This document shows positions 22,631 through 30,094 of a DNA stretch of 38,413 bases, in pieces. This stretch comes from a virus. The stretch spans positions 1-38,413 of the IMG/VR virus record IMGVR_UViG_3300013093_005309, one strand, 5' to 3'. The notes under the pieces are model-generated. The model made no database searches and was not told where the DNA came from. It was given only the letters and a program-made list of their open reading frames with translations. Numbering within the stretch: the stretch's first letter is position 1; every line of letters begins with the position of its first letter. The translations under genes and the position numbers were made by a program.

Positions 22631-23149
22631 ATGAAGACAAAATTCCTGGCTGTGATAGCCTTCCTTTTTGCGGCAGCGGTTACGACTGCCTGTGCCCAGG
22701 GCGTAGCGACTTATAAGGTGCCCAACCCGAATTATACGACATCGGGGTCATATACCCAGCCGAGCAACTACGTATCGAGTAACCCAGCCGGTGTGACGCA
22801 GATATGGCCCTGGTACACGAAGCTGGATTCTATTCTGAATACCGGAGCCGATACTTTTCGCTGTAAGCTGTATAGCTCCAACAGCCCTTCTACCGTGACC
22901 AGCTGGGTGCATGTGACCAGCATCAGCGGCACGAACACCAGTTGCAAAATAAAGCTATGGGCTACTGCAGACAGTGCCAAAGGTGTGGACTGGAAAGTGC
23001 TGGACAGTGTGACGGTAAACAACGTGAACCCCCAGGACTTCTACATTTTCAACAGCGGCAACGGATTCCCCTATACCAATTTCATGTGGACATTCCAGGG
23101 AGCAGGTACGCATCAGACGAGCTGGTATAGCGGCCTGCTGATCAAGTGA
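22631..23149 (+). CDS. Secreted protein next to capsid gene (decoration-position)
   Basis: 172 aa with a clear signal peptide (KFLAVIAFLFAAAVTTACAQG, cleavage probably ACA|QG). The mature part is Ser/Thr/Asn-rich and beta (YVSSNPAGVTQIWPWYTKLDSI, TSWVHVTSISGTNTSCKIKLW), like an Ig-type or surface protein. Directly follows the capsid gene, where decoration proteins usually lie, but a decoration protein should not be exported. Function open. Confidence 0.65.
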   Translation: MKTKFLAVIAFLFAAAVTTACAQGVATYKVPNPNYTTSGSYTQPSNYVSSNPAGVTQIWPWYTKLDSILNTGADTFRCKLYSSNSPSTVTSWVHVTSISGTNTSCKIKLWATADSAKGVDWKVLDSVTVNNVNPQDFYIFNSGNGFPYTNFMWTFQGAGTHQTSWYSGLLIK

Positions 23150-23265
23150 CCGACCGGCAAGCTGGCCCTGAAGGTAAACCCGCTACCCCTGCACCTGGAT
23201 ATCAAGCTAACCCTATACGCGAAAAAGCAGCGCCCCAAAACGACCATTCAAACAATCATCAGTAA
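23146..23265 (+). CDS. Possible small Pro/Ala-rich protein (GTG start)
   Basis: 39 aa beginning with GTG that overlaps the previous stop by 4 bp (GTGA), ending at TAA 23263. Composition is Pro/Ala/Gln-rich and hydrophilic (QAGPEGKPATPAPGYQ). Another frame of the same stretch is also open, so evidence is weak. Confidence 0.3.
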   Translation: MTDRQAGPEGKPATPAPGYQANPIREKAAPQNDHSNNHQ

Positions 23266-23277
23266 GACATCTGCCCA

Positions 23278-23478
23278 ATGCAACATGACAATCTTTTTTT
23301 AGCGATAGGGGGCCTGGTAACGGCAGCCGGAGGCTATTTCATGTGGTTTATCACTAACCAGCATGTATTGGCGATCATGGGGTTTATTGCCCTGTGCCTG
23401 TCGATATACGGCGGTATTCTAACGATCATAGAGCGGCGCATGAACATCCGGAACAAGAAGCGAGGGAACAGGCATTAA
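23278..23478 (+). CDS. Small two-helix membrane protein (holin candidate)
   Basis: 66 aa: two membrane helices (LAIGGLVTAAGGYFMWFI and VLAIMGFIALCLSIYGGILTI) and a short, strongly basic tail (RRMNIRNKKRGNRH). Size, topology and tail fit a class II holin. Located upstream of another membrane protein and of the endolysin. Confidence 0.6.
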   Translation: MQHDNLFLAIGGLVTAAGGYFMWFITNQHVLAIMGFIALCLSIYGGILTIIERRMNIRNKKRGNRH

Positions 23479-23490
23479 TGCTCAATGGCT

Positions 23491-23515
23491 GATTGCTTCG
23501 TTCCTCGCAATGACG
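23491..23515. repeat. REP-like repeat copy 1
   Basis: GATTGCTTCGTTCCTCGCAATGACG read across 25 nt: the dispersed element of many bacterial chromosomes, usually met in its reverse form starting CGTCATTGCGAGG. It lies between two lysis genes; near copies at 24106-24131 and 12790-12814. Confidence 0.8.
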
Positions 23516-23546
23516 TTTTTAAATGCTTAAAAAATTTCGACATACA

Positions 23547-24104
23547 ATGGATAGCAAAATTATAGTGTGGGGCATCAAAGGCTTTTATGCCCACACACCG
23601 AAATGGGCGCAGCGCCTTTTCCTGGTATTGCTGGCCGCTTACAGTGCGCTGCTGGAATTCATGTTCCGCTGCCCGGACGTGATACCGGCCACCATAGGCC
23701 ACTACCTGGTAATAGGCGCTCCGTTTCTGCTGCTTGCCTGCCAGGCGGTAGGTGTGAAGCCACCGACCGATGTTCCGGCTGATCCGAACCCAACCCTAAA
23801 GGGTGCAAGGACAGTGCTGCTGCTCGCGATGCTGCTGCTACCGGCCCTTGCAATGGGCTATGTGACCAAGAAGGATGTAAAGGCCGCCAAGCAGCAATAT
23901 AAAACAGCAAAGGGACGGCTTTCCATTATTGCCTGTCAGACGATGGACGACATTGACAAGGGGGCATCATTTGATAAGCTACGTCAGGATAATGAGCAGT
24001 ATCAGTCGCAGAGGGATGTGGTGTATATGGACAGCTTGTATTGGAGAGGGCTGAAGGCAGTGCGGCATGACCAACATGTGCCGAAGCTGCTGCGATTGAA
24101 ATAG
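23547..24104 (+). CDS. Membrane protein, holin/spanin-like
   Basis: 185 aa from the ATG at 23547 (MDSKIIVWGIKGFYAHTPKWAQ); 23523 is the alternative. Three hydrophobic helices (RLFLVLLAAYSALLEFMF, YLVIGAPFLLLACQAVGV, VLLLAMLLLPALAMGYV) precede a coiled, charged C-terminus (KKDVKAAKQQYKTAKGRL...NEQYQSQRDVVYMD) reminiscent of an inner-membrane spanin. The linker between helices 2 and 3 (NPTLKGAR) is encoded by a CCCTAAAGGG mini-repeat. Lysis role inferred from neighbours. Confidence 0.6.
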   Translation: MDSKIIVWGIKGFYAHTPKWAQRLFLVLLAAYSALLEFMFRCPDVIPATIGHYLVIGAPFLLLACQAVGVKPPTDVPADPNPTLKGARTVLLLAMLLLPALAMGYVTKKDVKAAKQQYKTAKGRLSIIACQTMDDIDKGASFDKLRQDNEQYQSQRDVVYMDSLYWRGLKAVRHDQHVPKLLRLK

Positions 24105-24105
24105 A

Positions 24106-24131
24106 GGTTGCTCCGTCCCTCGCAATGACGG
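24106..24131. repeat. REP-like repeat copy 2
   Basis: GGTTGCTCCGTCCCTCGCAATGACGG, same orientation as copy 1 and differing at four of the shared 25 positions. Begins one base after the stop of the membrane protein gene. Confidence 0.75.
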
Positions 24132-24161
24132 ATTTAATTAGTCACTTTTAAAATTCATATA

Positions 24162-24614
24162 ATGTCACTCAAGACAGTTTTAGAGCAGCTGATCACAAAG
24201 ATCGAGGCCGACTTCGGCAAAGCCATCCTCTTCCTGGATGCACACGTAGGGGCAGTGGAAACGGTAGAAAACTACCTGCTTTCTGTCCTGGAAAACCCCA
24301 CTGCAGATACGGCGATCGCAGTAGTACTGGGCCCAGCCTTCACCGCACAGGTTCCGAACCTGGAAGCGCTTCTTAAGACCGCCATCCAGGACACGCTGAT
24401 CGGCAGCAAGATCATTGCCGACATTGACGCCCAGGATACTATCGACGGCAAGATAAAGGTATTGCTGACGGACATTGCTGCCACACCTGGCATCAATAAG
24501 CCGATCATCCGAAAGATATGCCTGGCACTGCTGGCACTGCTGAATAACAAGGCGCTGGATGAAGACAGCTATGAGCTGTATTACCTGGCTAAAACGAGGC
24601 TTAAAGCCGCATAG
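24162..24614 (+). CDS. Hypothetical helical protein
   Basis: 150 aa, almost wholly helical (SLKTVLEQLITKIEADFGKAILFLDAHVGAVETVENYLLSVL, IIRKICLALLALLNNKALDEDSYELYYLAKTRLKA). No signal peptide. Lies between the membrane genes and endolysin, so lysis-related or structural. Not recognised. Confidence 0.6.
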   Translation: MSLKTVLEQLITKIEADFGKAILFLDAHVGAVETVENYLLSVLENPTADTAIAVVLGPAFTAQVPNLEALLKTAIQDTLIGSKIIADIDAQDTIDGKIKVLLTDIAATPGINKPIIRKICLALLALLNNKALDEDSYELYYLAKTRLKAA

Positions 24615-24647
24615 CAGGCACCGATAGAAGCTCTTTGAAAGAATGAC

Positions 24648-24697
24648 GAGCCTATGAGCCGCACCCGTGAATGGGGCGGCTATAGGCGGTAAAAGCA
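24648..24697 (+). ncRNA. Late intergenic hairpin element B
   Basis: GAGCCTAT-g-AGCCGC-a-CCC-GTGAAT-GGG-GCGGCT-ATAGGC then GGTAAAAGC. Nearly continuous pairing of 18 bp with two single-base bulges. The endolysin ATG follows 14 bp after GGCGG. Confidence 0.62.
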
Positions 24698-24703
24698 AGC
24701 AGT

Positions 24704-25189
24704 ATGAGAGAATTAGCACTCCAGTTCGCGATAAGCCAGATAGGCCAGCAGGAACAGCCCATAGGCAGCAACAGCGGCCCAATGGTGGACGAATACCTGA
24801 AATGCGCAGGTTTGAACCCCGGATATGCCTGGTGCCAAAGCTTTGTGCTTTGGTGTTACTGGAAGGCGGCACAGCAGCTGGCAGGAGCCAACCCGGTAGT
24901 GCATACTGCAGGCGTGCTGGATTGCTGGAACCGGACTGCAGTACAGTTCAAGATAACGCAGGCCGAGGCGCTGAAGCATCCGGAGCTGATATTGCCCGGT
25001 TACCAGTTTTGCCTGAAGGAAGGAAAGGCCAGCGGCCACACCGGCCTGGTGGAGCGCGTGGACGGAAACGTGATCCACACTATTGAGGGTAACAGCAATA
25101 CCAACGGCAGCCGCGAGGGTTATGAAGTAGTGCGCCACCAGCGCCTGATCAGCGAAGCGGATCTGCTGGGCTTTATCTGTTACGAATAA
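24704..25189 (+). CDS. Endolysin, CHAP/NlpC-type peptidase
   Basis: 161 aa single-domain hydrolase. Catalytic Cys in YAWCQSFVLW (C44), His in KASGHTGLV (H112) and Asn in HTIEGNSN (N130), the order and spacing of small CHAP/NlpC-P60-like amidases or endopeptidases. No signal peptide, so it needs the holin to reach peptidoglycan. It lies inside the structural operon between capsid and sheath genes. Confidence 0.85.
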   Translation: MRELALQFAISQIGQQEQPIGSNSGPMVDEYLKCAGLNPGYAWCQSFVLWCYWKAAQQLAGANPVVHTAGVLDCWNRTAVQFKITQAEALKHPELILPGYQFCLKEGKASGHTGLVERVDGNVIHTIEGNSNTNGSREGYEVVRHQRLISEADLLGFICYE

Positions 25190-25221
25190 TTAAGTCATCA
25201 ATAAAAACACAAATATTTTTT

Positions 25222-25713
25222 ATGAAGAAGATCACAATAAGCCACAAGATGTTTTTCGACGGCCATCCGAGCCGCAGGGAATTCCATTTCACAAGCGACG
25301 GGCAGGGCTTTTTTGAACAGCATGGTGCCAGCGCACACGCCCAAGAACTGGAGAAGAAAACCAAGGGTGCCGGTGAAATATTGAGCCTTACCAGGGATGA
25401 AGTGATTGCCTGGTGGAAGGAAGAACTGCCTAAGCTGGTAGCTGCTGCATCGGCAAAGGTGACAACTGCCGAGAATGCGATGGAAGCAGCGCGTAAGAAC
25501 CTGGAAGAACTGCCAGCCAAATCACCGGCCATTAAAAGGCAGACAGCCCAGATAGCCCTGGACAAGCGTGGTGAAGAACACGAAAAGGCTGTTGCCGAGC
25601 TCGCAGCTCTGCAGGCGGAGCTGGGCAAGCTGACCGAAAAGGAAGCGCCTAAGAAAGACGGTGAAGGCGAGGGCGAAAGCGAAAGCGACGAAGATGAGAC
25701 GCGTGTAGTATAA
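25222..25713 (+). CDS. Hypothetical coiled-coil protein with acidic tail
   Basis: 163 aa. Residues 1-45 (ISHKMFFDGHPSRREFHFTSDGQGFFEQHGASAHAQELEKK) resemble a recurrent uncharacterised Bacteroidota phage protein. The middle is a coiled coil (AENAMEAARKNLEEL...EHEKAVAELAALQAELGKL) and the end a Glu/Asp/Ser repeat (DGEGEGESESDEDET). Immediately upstream of the sheath. Function unknown. Confidence 0.62.
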   Translation: MKKITISHKMFFDGHPSRREFHFTSDGQGFFEQHGASAHAQELEKKTKGAGEILSLTRDEVIAWWKEELPKLVAAASAKVTTAENAMEAARKNLEELPAKSPAIKRQTAQIALDKRGEEHEKAVAELAALQAELGKLTEKEAPKKDGEGEGESESDEDETRVV

Positions 25714-25773
25714 GGCCCGCGCCCGGACGAACCAATTCGCAAAAACCCAAACGTGTTTTAAAAACCGCTTAAA

Positions 25774-27117
25774 ATGAAAAAAATCATAAACATATTGCTT
25801 GTCGCCTGCACCATAGGAATTATGGTGCCGGTGGCGGGTAATGTCGGCTTCGAGGAAGCGATAATGGCCACGGCGCTGGCGATCCTGTTCATGTTTTTGC
25901 CGAAGCCTCGACGCAGAGGGCATTACCATTACCAGGGTGTGACGATTGCCCTGACGAACGGCGGCCTGGGGGGCACCGTACAAACTGAAGATGGTGTTGT
26001 GGGCCTGGTGATGACCGGTGTGACGGAATCCGGAGGTTATACTCTGGGAACGCCTATCCTGGTGACCGGCATGACCTCGGTAACTGCAGCCGGAATATCG
26101 CAGGCCAATAACCCCTTTGCCTGGCGGCATCTGACCGAGTTTTATAACGAAGCTGGCGATGGTGCGCAGCTGTACCTGATGCTGACAAGCAATGCCACAA
26201 CGGTAGCCATGATGGCGCTGAACACCAATGCTAACGGCGTGGTGAAGATGCTTAACTACGCTGCCGGAGCAATTAAAGTGGTTGGTCTGCTGGCCGACGA
26301 CAAGGCGATACATACTGCAGGCGGTACCATAACCCAGACCAACGGGCTGAATGCCGATTGCTACACCGCTGCCAGCAACCTGCAGACGACCATAAACGGC
26401 TATGTAGCTGCAGAACAGCCATTGCGCGGGATCATTGGCTGTACGTCTTATACCGGCGTGGCCGCCAACCTGACCAACATGACCACCGGCAGCAACAACC
26501 GGGTAGGGTTCTTTTTGGGCGATACACAGATCTACGATGCCACCTACACGAGCTCCGCGATCGGGCTGCTGCTGGGACGCATAGCGACCATACCCGTGCA
26601 GCGCAAGATAAGCAGGGTGCTGGATGGCCCGCGCAGCAATAACGCGGCTTACTTAGGCAGCACGCCTATACTATGCACTACGGCTGACGTAGCGACCATA
26701 GGAGGGAAGGGTTTTATGACCTTTATAGCCTATGCCAACAGGAGCGGATTTTTCTTTAGCGGCGACCCTATGCTTACGGCTACAACTGACGATTACCAGT
26801 TGCTGTGCCGTGGCCGCGTGATAGATAAGGCGCATGTAATAGCCTACCAAACCTACCTGAACCAGGTGGATAATGATGTGCCTGTAAAGACTGACGGCAG
26901 CGGCCAGCTTGACCCCAACTATAGCCAATGGATGCAGAACCTGGTACTGCAGCAGCTGGTTACCACCATGCAGAAGGCGGGTGAGATCACCAACGCAGAC
27001 TGTTACATTGATCCGACACAGAACGTAGTATCTACCAATATGGTGATCATAGTGCTGAAAATACGCCCTAAAGCCTACTCCAGCACAATAGTGGTCAACC
27101 TGGGATTTGAACAATAA
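25774..27117 (+). CDS. Contractile tail sheath protein (DUF2586 type) with N-terminal membrane extension
   Basis: 447 aa. From about residue 52 (YQGVTIALTNGGLGGTVQTEDGVVGLVMTG) it is a DUF2586-like sheath: RGIIGCTSYTG, SSAIGLLLGRIATIPVQRKISRVLDG and the C-terminal handshake region (MVIIVLKIRPKAYSSTIVVNLGF). Residues 1-50 are extra: two hydrophobic helices (4-21 and about 29-43) and a basic stop PKPRRRGH. No internal start sits at the domain boundary except M at about 44. Compare the same plan in the capsid gene. Leader GTTTTAAAAACCGCTTAAAA. Confidence 0.88.
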   Translation: MKKIINILLVACTIGIMVPVAGNVGFEEAIMATALAILFMFLPKPRRRGHYHYQGVTIALTNGGLGGTVQTEDGVVGLVMTGVTESGGYTLGTPILVTGMTSVTAAGISQANNPFAWRHLTEFYNEAGDGAQLYLMLTSNATTVAMMALNTNANGVVKMLNYAAGAIKVVGLLADDKAIHTAGGTITQTNGLNADCYTAASNLQTTINGYVAAEQPLRGIIGCTSYTGVAANLTNMTTGSNNRVGFFLGDTQIYDATYTSSAIGLLLGRIATIPVQRKISRVLDGPRSNNAAYLGSTPILCTTADVATIGGKGFMTFIAYANRSGFFFSGDPMLTATTDDYQLLCRGRVIDKAHVIAYQTYLNQVDNDVPVKTDGSGQLDPNYSQWMQNLVLQQLVTTMQKAGEITNADCYIDPTQNVVSTNMVIIVLKIRPKAYSSTIVVNLGFEQ

Positions 27118-27144
27118 TTTTTTTAATACCTCAACACGAGCAAG

Positions 27145-27570
27145 ATGGAGTTTGTAACATATGATGACGTAGCCTGGAAAGAGATGTCGGTAGCCATAGA
27201 GGGCGCAGATATCGGGTTTATCAGGGGTGTGCGATATGCCATAGAAAGCGATGATGAACCAGTATATGGCAAAGGCGACCAGCCATTGTTCATCGGCAGC
27301 GGCAACGATAAATACATGGGCAGTTTCCGCTTTCTGAAGGGTACGCTGGACCAACTGCAGGTGGCTGCAAAATCCGCCGGGGCCGCCAACATTACAAAAA
27401 TAAGGTTCACCATCACTGTTACTTATGATCCTGGAGATGGCAGGCCGCTGATGGTAGATACCCTAAGCGGATGCAAGATCAGCAAATGGGAGAAAGGATG
27501 GGAACAGGGGGCTAAGTACATGGACATTGACGTGCCCATCACGTTCTTAAGCTTGACCACATTACCATAA
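27145..27570 (+). CDS. Tail tube protein
   Basis: 141 aa directly after the sheath, the constant tube position in contractile tails. Beta-rich with a long loop helix: IEGADIGFIRGVRYAIESDDEPVYGKGDQPLFIGSG, then MGSFRFLKGTLDQLQVA, then PLMVDTLSGCKISKWEKGWEQGAKYMDIDVPITFLSL. These match the gpFII/Mu gpM-type tube layout found in DUF2586-sheath phages. Confidence 0.8.
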   Translation: MEFVTYDDVAWKEMSVAIEGADIGFIRGVRYAIESDDEPVYGKGDQPLFIGSGNDKYMGSFRFLKGTLDQLQVAAKSAGAANITKIRFTITVTYDPGDGRPLMVDTLSGCKISKWEKGWEQGAKYMDIDVPITFLSLTTLP

Positions 27571-27585
27571 AGATGCTGCTTTATA

Positions 27586-27631
27586 GAGCCGGGCCGTACT
27601 CAGCAATGAGACGGCCTTTGGCGGTGAAAGC
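27586..27631 (+). ncRNA. Late intergenic hairpin element C
   Basis: GAGCC, g, GGCCGT-a-CTCA-GCAA-TGAG-ACGGCC, TTT, then GGCGGTGAAAGC. A 10-bp stem with one bulge and a GCAA tetraloop (GNRA class). GCC/GGC can close the base. Lies 34 bp before the tail-chaperone gene. Confidence 0.65.
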
Positions 27632-27658
27632 ATTTAAACAATTTTTAAAACATCAATT

Positions 27659-28015
27659 ATGATCCGCAAATTCTATGAAGCCGGCAACGAAGATAACGGC
27701 GGTGCAACACAGTTAAAAGGACAGGCGAGCGAAGAACAAATAGAAGCCTGGAAAGCCAAGTACAAACAGGGTATATATGGCATTGAAATAGATGGCAGTA
27801 TTCTTTACTTCCAGAATCCGACTCGTGTACACGTTAATCACTCCATGTCTCTGATGAGCGTCAAGTCTCCGCTGTCATTGTATGAATTTCTGGCAAAAGA
27901 TACCGTTATAGGCGGCGACGAGGACAAGCTGAAAGAAGATGATGCATTCTTCGGCATCACCGAGTATTTGAAAGCCAAAATGGACGGCAAAAAGGGCCAG
28001 CTGGTAAACCTATAA
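27659..28015 (+). CDS. Tail assembly chaperone, short form (gpG-like)
   Basis: 118 aa between tube and tape measure. IYGIEIDGSILYFQNPTRVHVNHSMSLMSVKSPLSLYEFLAKDTVIGGDEDKL resembles the N-terminal chaperone domain that coats the tape measure during tail assembly ('a.l.kP.r...a.s...'). A second frame continues beyond its stop (27988-28191), as expected for the usual frameshifted pair. Confidence 0.78.
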   Translation: MIRKFYEAGNEDNGGATQLKGQASEEQIEAWKAKYKQGIYGIEIDGSILYFQNPTRVHVNHSMSLMSVKSPLSLYEFLAKDTVIGGDEDKLKEDDAFFGITEYLKAKMDGKKGQLVNL

Positions 28016-28191
28016 GGGATTACGAGAAGCGTTCCGCGAGTGATCCCCTTGGTTTCTGGAACGCGCAGCTCAGCTACTACATGCATTATAGCAAGCAAGA
28101 GATAGCTGAGATGACCGATGAAGAATGGCAGGGGGCGCTTTGCCACCTGGCACATATAAGAAAAATTGAAAGCAAAGAGGGCAGCAAGTGA
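27988..28191 (+). CDS. Tail assembly chaperone, frameshift extension (GT-like)
   Basis: The -1 frame relative to 27659-28015 is open through its stop to TGA at 28189 and encodes DPLGFWNAQLSYYMHYSKQEIAEMTDEEWQGALCHLAHIRKIE. The 'Y....EI..MT..EW......L..IRK.E' pattern is typical of the second chaperone part. No good independent start precedes DPLGF (first ATG 28081). Candidate slip site C-AAA-AAG at 27988-27994, imperfect at its first base; an inverted repeat GCGTTCC/GGAACGC (28029-28064) follows. Confidence 0.62.
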   Translation, partial: QKGPAGKPIRDYEKRSASDPLGFWNAQLSYYMHYSKQEIAEMTDEEWQGALCHLAHIRKIESKEGSK

Positions 28192-30092
28192 ACGAGACAC
28201 TCACATTCGTACTGCAGTTAAAAGAACTGATGAGCGGTGGACTGGCTAAGATAGCCTCCACCGCTCAAACCACTTTTAACAATGTGGATGTGCGGCTGAA
28301 GAACACGCAGAGCCACTTTACTATGGTGGGCAAAAGTGTAGAGCAGCTTAATGCGAGGCTGACTCAACTTACCCAAAAAAGAGACCTGGCAGTGGACACC
28401 AGCCAGATAGCCAGGGCAAACCGGGAAATACAACTCCTGGAAAACAGGATAGAGCGACTTCAGAACAGGGGGCGAGTGCAAACAGCCGGAGGTACCGGTG
28501 GGCTAAGGCTACCTTGGTGGCTAAGCGCCGGTGTGGTGGGCGGCATGGCGCTGACCGGCTTAATGGGCGTCGTAAAGACCGGCGCTGACCAGCAACGTGA
28601 TATTGTGGGGCTTAGCACATTTATGGGCAAGCAAAATGCCCAGGCTTTTTACGGCAATGTGCAAAAGGACGCCAGGATAACCCCTTTTGTGACCCACGAC
28701 CTGATGGCCGCCGACCGAATGCTGATCAGCACCGGTATGAGCGCAGACAAGGCCAGGCACGACATTATGAACCTGGCCAATGCAATAGCGGCGACCGGGG
28801 GCGGCAATTACCAACTTGAGCGCATGGCCCAGCACCTGCAGATGATCAGAGGCATGGGGCATGCCAGTTATATGCAGCTGAAGGAGTTTACGACCAACGG
28901 CATCAACATCATGCAATTGCTGAGCGATGCTACCGGCAAACACATGAAAATGGCTCACGGGATGACCGTGAGTTACAACGAAATAGCCAAGGCCCTGGAG
29001 CATGCTGCGGAAAAGGGCGGCTTGTTTTATGGGGCACTGCAAGCACAGAGCCAAACAATATGGGGTAAATGGAGTACGCTGGTAGATGACCTGCAGATAA
29101 GCGCCGGAAAGATAGTGACCAGCCAATCTACGGCGATAACCGGTCTGCTGGATTTATTGGATAAATACGCGATGAAGCTACCGGAGATAGCTGAACATTG
29201 GGCCCCGGCAATAGCCCAGATCATAAAAGGCATCATTTCTCTTGTTGGATATCTTATTGACCTGGGAAAGTGGCTTTTTCATAATTGGAGCTGGTTCAAA
29301 TATGTGGTCGGTGTTGTCGTTGCCTTTAAAGCGGCGTTGGCAATAGCTACTACAATAGCTGCAGCCTATAATAGCGTGATGGTTATTGCTGCGGCCCGGT
29401 TGTCGGCTTTCGCAGTAGCCGAAGGCGAAGCCACTACAGCGGCTATTGGGCTTTCAACAGCAATGGAGGCCACGCCGTGGGGGGCTCTGGCGCTTGGCGT
29501 AGCTGGAGTAGGGGTTGCAATTACGGCTTTGATATCCCAAAGCAAGAATGCTGGAAATGACATTGTGAAAAACCTTACGCCGTCCAATGTAATTGCGACT
29601 ACAGGGAGAGGTATCCCTACTCAAGCTGATTTTGAACACGGATTAGCCGTAATGAAGCCCTTTGGTGGCTACAGATGGAAGGATTATAGAGACATGCCGT
29701 TGACAGCGCAGGAGCAGGCCCGCTTAGATGCTTTGGGCGGTACGCCAGGTGATAACATTGATTTTTTAAACAGGTATGGCAAGCGAGCCATGATGGAACG
29801 CATCATGGAAGATAGGCGGCGAGAGGCCGAGCGCGCCCATCTTGTTGTAAATCTGCCAGCAAAAGCACCAACGTCTCTAAAGAAGGGTAATGATGATGAA
29901 AATTCAGAAGGTGATTCCAATTCTGATGCAATTATAGGCGGTGGGCGGAAAAACACAACCATTAATGTTGGTCGCTTCTCTGACAAATTTGAGGTGCATG
30001 TGGGTTCTGCAGCCGAGGGCGCGCAGCAAACCAAGGAACGCTACGAAAGGTTGTTCCTGGAAGTGTTGAACAGTGCAAAACAAGCTTTGTAG
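28188..30092 (+). CDS. Tail tape measure protein
   Basis: 634 aa, GTG start overlapping the chaperone stop (GTGA). N-terminal coiled coil (FNNVDVRLKNTQSHFTMVGKSVEQLNARLTQL), then AGVVGGMALTGLMGVV, a helical middle with FTTNGINIMQLLSDATGKHM typical of tape-measure domains, and hydrophobic segments at about 360-450. Its length sets tail length; 634 residues imply a tail of very roughly 95 nm at 1.5 A per residue. Confidence 0.9.
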   Translation: MNETLTFVLQLKELMSGGLAKIASTAQTTFNNVDVRLKNTQSHFTMVGKSVEQLNARLTQLTQKRDLAVDTSQIARANREIQLLENRIERLQNRGRVQTAGGTGGLRLPWWLSAGVVGGMALTGLMGVVKTGADQQRDIVGLSTFMGKQNAQAFYGNVQKDARITPFVTHDLMAADRMLISTGMSADKARHDIMNLANAIAATGGGNYQLERMAQHLQMIRGMGHASYMQLKEFTTNGINIMQLLSDATGKHMKMAHGMTVSYNEIAKALEHAAEKGGLFYGALQAQSQTIWGKWSTLVDDLQISAGKIVTSQSTAITGLLDLLDKYAMKLPEIAEHWAPAIAQIIKGIISLVGYLIDLGKWLFHNWSWFKYVVGVVVAFKAALAIATTIAAAYNSVMVIAAARLSAFAVAEGEATTAAIGLSTAMEATPWGALALGVAGVGVAITALISQSKNAGNDIVKNLTPSNVIATTGRGIPTQADFEHGLAVMKPFGGYRWKDYRDMPLTAQEQARLDALGGTPGDNIDFLNRYGKRAMMERIMEDRRREAERAHLVVNLPAKAPTSLKKGNDDENSEGDSNSDAIIGGGRKNTTINVGRFSDKFEVHVGSAAEGAQQTKERYERLFLEVLNSAKQAL

Positions 30093-30094
30093 GT

